A DNA stretch of 64,000 bases. Origin: Shinella sp. UYSO24. Its GTDB lineage: Bacteria; Pseudomonadota; Alphaproteobacteria; Rhizobiales; Rhizobiaceae. The DNA is taken from NCBI GenBank assembly GCA_902167985.1, contig CABHNZ010000009.1, forward strand, positions 124,001 through 188,000, written 5' to 3'. Each line of letters starts with the position of its first letter. The stretch's first letter is position 1. The position numbers were made by a program, and so were the translations under genes. Below the pieces are notes generated by a model. That model searched no databases. It saw nothing but the letters and a program-made list of their open reading frames with translations, and was not told the DNA's origin. Below, piece by piece: positions 61,791 through 64,000 of this stretch.

Positions 61791-62693
61791 ATGTCGATTC
61801 TCGTCAATAAGAACACCAAGGTCCTCGTTCAGGGCCTGACCGGCAAGACCGGTACCTTCCATACCGAACAGGCGCTTGCCTATTACGGCACCCAGATGGT
61901 CGGCGGTATCCACCCGAAGAAGGGTGGCGAAACCTGGACCGGTTCGAAGGGTGAAAGCCTGCCGATCTTTGCTTCGGTTGCCGAAGCCAAGGAAAAGACC
62001 GGTGCCGATGCTTCCGTGATCTACGTTCCGCCGGCAGGCGCCGCAGACGCGATCATCGAGGCGATCGATGCCGAAATCCCGTTCATCACCTGCATTACCG
62101 AGGGTATCCCGGTCATGGACATGGTGAAGGTCAAGGCAAAGCTCGACAAGTCCAAGTCGCGCCTGCTCGGCCCGAATTGCCCGGGTATCCTGACGCCGGA
62201 AGAATGCAAGATCGGCATCATGCCGGGCTCGATCTTCCGCAAGGGTTCGGTCGGTATCGTTTCCCGTTCGGGCACGCTCACCTATGAAGCCGTGTTCCAG
62301 ACCTCCAACGAAGGCCTCGGCCAGACGACGGCTGTCGGTATCGGCGGCGACCCGGTCAAGGGCACCGAGTTCATCGACGTGCTCGAGATGTTCCTGGCCG
62401 ACGAAGCCACGACCTCGATCATCATGATCGGCGAAATCGGCGGTTCGGCTGAAGAAGATGCGGCGCAGTTCCTCATCGACGAAGCCAAGAAGGGCCGCAA
62501 GAAGCCGATGGCTGGCTTCATCGCCGGTCGTACCGCGCCGAAGGGCCGTACCATGGGCCATGCCGGCGCTGTCGTTTCCGGCGGCAAGGGCGATGCAGAG
62601 TCCAAGATCGCTGCCATGGAAGCAGCCGGCATCAAGGTTTCGCCTTCCCCGGCACGCCTCGGCAAGACGCTGGTTGAAGTCCTCAAGGGCTGA
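61791..62693 (+). CDS. sucD: Succinyl-CoA synthetase alpha subunit
   Basis: 300 residues. The CoA-binding Rossmann domain begins [23 protein letters not shown] (here YYG); GPNCPGI is the substrate loop, and the phosphorylated His is His257 in [19 protein letters not shown]. Coupled by position with sucC. Intact, and followed by a GC hairpin before sucA. Confidence 0.97.
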   Translation: MSILVNKNTKVLVQGLTGKTGTFHTEQALAYYGTQMVGGIHPKKGGETWTGSKGESLPIFASVAEAKEKTGADASVIYVPPAGAADAIIEAIDAEIPFITCITEGIPVMDMVKVKAKLDKSKSRLLGPNCPGILTPEECKIGIMPGSIFRKGSVGIVSRSGTLTYEAVFQTSNEGLGQTTAVGIGGDPVKGTEFIDVLEMFLADEATTSIIMIGEIGGSAEEDAAQFLIDEAKKGRKKPMAGFIAGRTAPKGRTMGHAGAVVSGGKGDAESKIAAMEAAGIKVSPSPARLGKTLVEVLKG

Positions 62694-62704
62694 GATCACA
62701 TATA

Positions 62705-62736
62705 GGAACGCGGCCGCGTGAAACGCGGCCCGTTCC
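62705..62736 (+). other. GC-rich hairpin between sucD and sucA
   Basis: GGAACG-C-GGCCGCG (62705-62718) pairs with CGCGGCC-CGTTCC (62724-62736) with one bulged base and a TGAAA loop, 12 bases after sucD. There is no T-run, so it is more likely an mRNA-stability or processing stem than a terminator. It may set the ratio of sucCD to sucA message. Confidence 0.45.
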
Positions 62737-62894
62737 CGACAATGGAGAAGGCGGTGGCCCCATGGCCCGCCCTTTCCGGTTCGGCGGTCCTCCTCACGAG
62801 ATATTCGAGGGCCTCGTCGCTTCGGCGGCAGACATAACAAACGACGACTAGAGAAAATGCGGATGCCGGCACACTGACCGGTTCCGATTACGTC

Positions 62895-62916
62895 AGGAGG
62901 CGGGCGCGGCGCCCGC
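62895..62916 (+). promoter_or_regulatory. Strong ribosome site partly within a hairpin before sucA
   Basis: A perfect AGGAGG lies at 62895-62900, but 24 bases ahead of the sucA ATG, too far for direct use. Between them GCGGGC (62900-62905) pairs with GCCCGC (62911-62916). If the stem forms, it shortens the effective distance to the ATG to a near-normal spacing. Confidence 0.35.
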
Positions 62917-62924
62917 GATGGATC

Positions 62925-64000
62925 ATGGCACGGCAAGAAGCCAACGAGCAGTTCCTCATCACCTCTTTCCTCGACGGTGCGAACGCTGCGTATATCGAGC
63001 AGCTCTATGCCCGCTACGAAGAAGACAAGAATTCGGTTTCGGATGAATGGCAGGCCTTTTTCAAGGCGCTCGCCGACAATCCGGACGACGTCAAGAAAGC
63101 TGCCAAGGGCGCATCCTGGCAGCGCAAGAACTGGCCGATCGCGGCCAATGGCGACCTGATCTCGGCACTCGACGGCAACTGGCCGGTCGTGATCGAGAAG
63201 GCCGTCGAGACCAAGGTCAAGGCGAAGGCCGAAGCGGTTGCGGCCGCAACCGGCCAGCCGATACAGGCAGCCGACGTGCATCAGGCGACCCGCGACAGCG
63301 TGCGCGCCATCATGATGATCCGCGCCTACCGTACCCGCGGCCACCTGCATGCCAAGCTCGACCCGCTCGGCCTTGCAGCCCCGGTCGAAGACTATAACGA
63401 ACTGTCGCCGAAGTCCTACGGCTTCGAAGAGGCGGATTACGACCGCAAGATCTTCATCGACGGCGTTCTCGGCCTCGAATATGCCTCCGTGCGTCAGATG
63501 ATCGAGATCCTCGAGCGCACCTATTGCTCGACGATCGGCGTCGAGTTCATGCATATTTCGAGCCCGGAAGAGAAGGCTGGATCCAGGAACGCATCGAAGG
63601 CCCGGATAAGGGCGTCGAGTTCACGCCGGAAGGCAAGAAGGCGATCCTCCAGAAGCTGGTCGAAGGCGAAGGCTACGAGCAGTTCCTCGACGTGCGCTTC
63701 AAGGGCACCAAGCGTTTCGGCCTCGATGGGGGTGAATCGCTGATCCCGGCGCTTGAACAGATCATCAAGCGCGGCGGCCAGGAAGGCCTGCAGGAAATCG
63801 TTCTCGGCATGGCCCATCGTGGCCGCCTGAACGTTCTGACCAACGTCATGCACAAGCCGCATCGCGCGGTGTTCCACGAGTTCAAGGGCGGTTCCTACAA
63901 GCCTGACGAAGTCGAAGGCTCGGGCGACGTGAAGTATCACCTCGGTGCGTCTTCCGACCGCGAATTCGACGGCAACAAGGTCCACCTGTCTTTGACGGCA
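62925..64000 (+). CDS. sucA: 2-oxoglutarate dehydrogenase E1 component (3' partial, frameshifted near 63577)
   Basis: Thiamine-diphosphate-dependent E1 of the 2-oxoglutarate dehydrogenase complex; only the first third is in the window. MARQEANEQFLITSFLDGANAAYIEQLYARYEED is the family N-terminus. TRDSVRAIMMIRAYRTRGHLHAKLDPLGL and YGFEEADYDRKIFIDGVLGLE follow. One base is missing after SPEEKA, and the next frame continues WIQERIEGPDKGVEFTPEGKKAIL with GMAHRGRLNVLTNVM to the window end. The ATG at 62925 is chosen by homology; an ATG at 62918 is out of frame. Confidence 0.96.

Overview
The window is a 64 kb stretch of ordinary, GC-rich, gene-dense chromosome from an alphaproteobacterium, almost certainly a member of the Rhizobiaceae (Rhizobium/Agrobacterium type). 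The evidence is protein similarity and gene order: OxyR beside AhpF; dapF-mtaB-ftsY-yciB-DUF2585; ccmABCDG next to acnA; hemCD-mic60-hemY divergent from tsaD-gpsA; sdhCDAB; and mdh-sucCD-sucA, plus IalB- and Omp19-like envelope proteins. I see no rRNA, tRNA, CRISPR array, insertion sequence, prophage, plasmid gene or toxin cluster, and no convincing new biological system.

Layout. 1-5.9 kb: end of ahpF, oxyR, leuC, an L,D-transpeptidase, an OmpR-type response regulator and a cyclic-nucleotide-binding protein. 6-15.4 kb: dapF, mtaB, ftsY, yciB, DUF2585 protein and a diguanylate cyclase (+), then the cytochrome c maturation genes ccmA-B-C-D-G (-). 15.6-26.9 kb: acnA, DUF1223, DUF2794, acetyltransferase, BAX-inhibitor-like protein, a lipase/lipoprotein-type ABC exporter divergent from an arylesterase, thpR and a DUF1232 protein. 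27-37.5 kb: ECF sigma factor, IalB, rlmN, two tiny membrane proteins, LysE exporter, SDR, argG, a marR-MFS pair and an M3 peptidase. 37.8-43.2 kb: typA, acetyltransferase, ppa, DUF167-yggT and an MFS exporter. 43.2-53.6 kb: GATase, TerB, hemY, mic60, hemD, hemC (-) and tsaD, gpsA, yciI, EVE, methyltransferase (+). 53.9-64 kb: TCA-cycle block sdhCDAB, then an Omp19-like lipoprotein, zapE, mdh, sucC, sucD and the start of sucA.

The strongest feature of the raw sequence is technical. I count about 35 places in 26 genes where one missing base, usually one copy in a short run of G or C, breaks a conserved reading frame that continues intact in the next frame. All are deletions, and they hit essential genes (tsaD, hemC, sdhA, sdhB, mdh, sucA). 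This pattern fits uncorrected long-read consensus errors, not gene decay or programmed frameshifting. I therefore annotate these as full-length genes with the break position given.

The main biological leads are a repeat-built, about 50-residue insertion inside hemD; stretches rich in inverted repeats upstream of typA, acnA, sdhC and mdh and between DUF1223 and DUF2794, which may be structured RNAs or operators; and several unannotated small ORFs, two of them overlapping a neighbour's stop codon.
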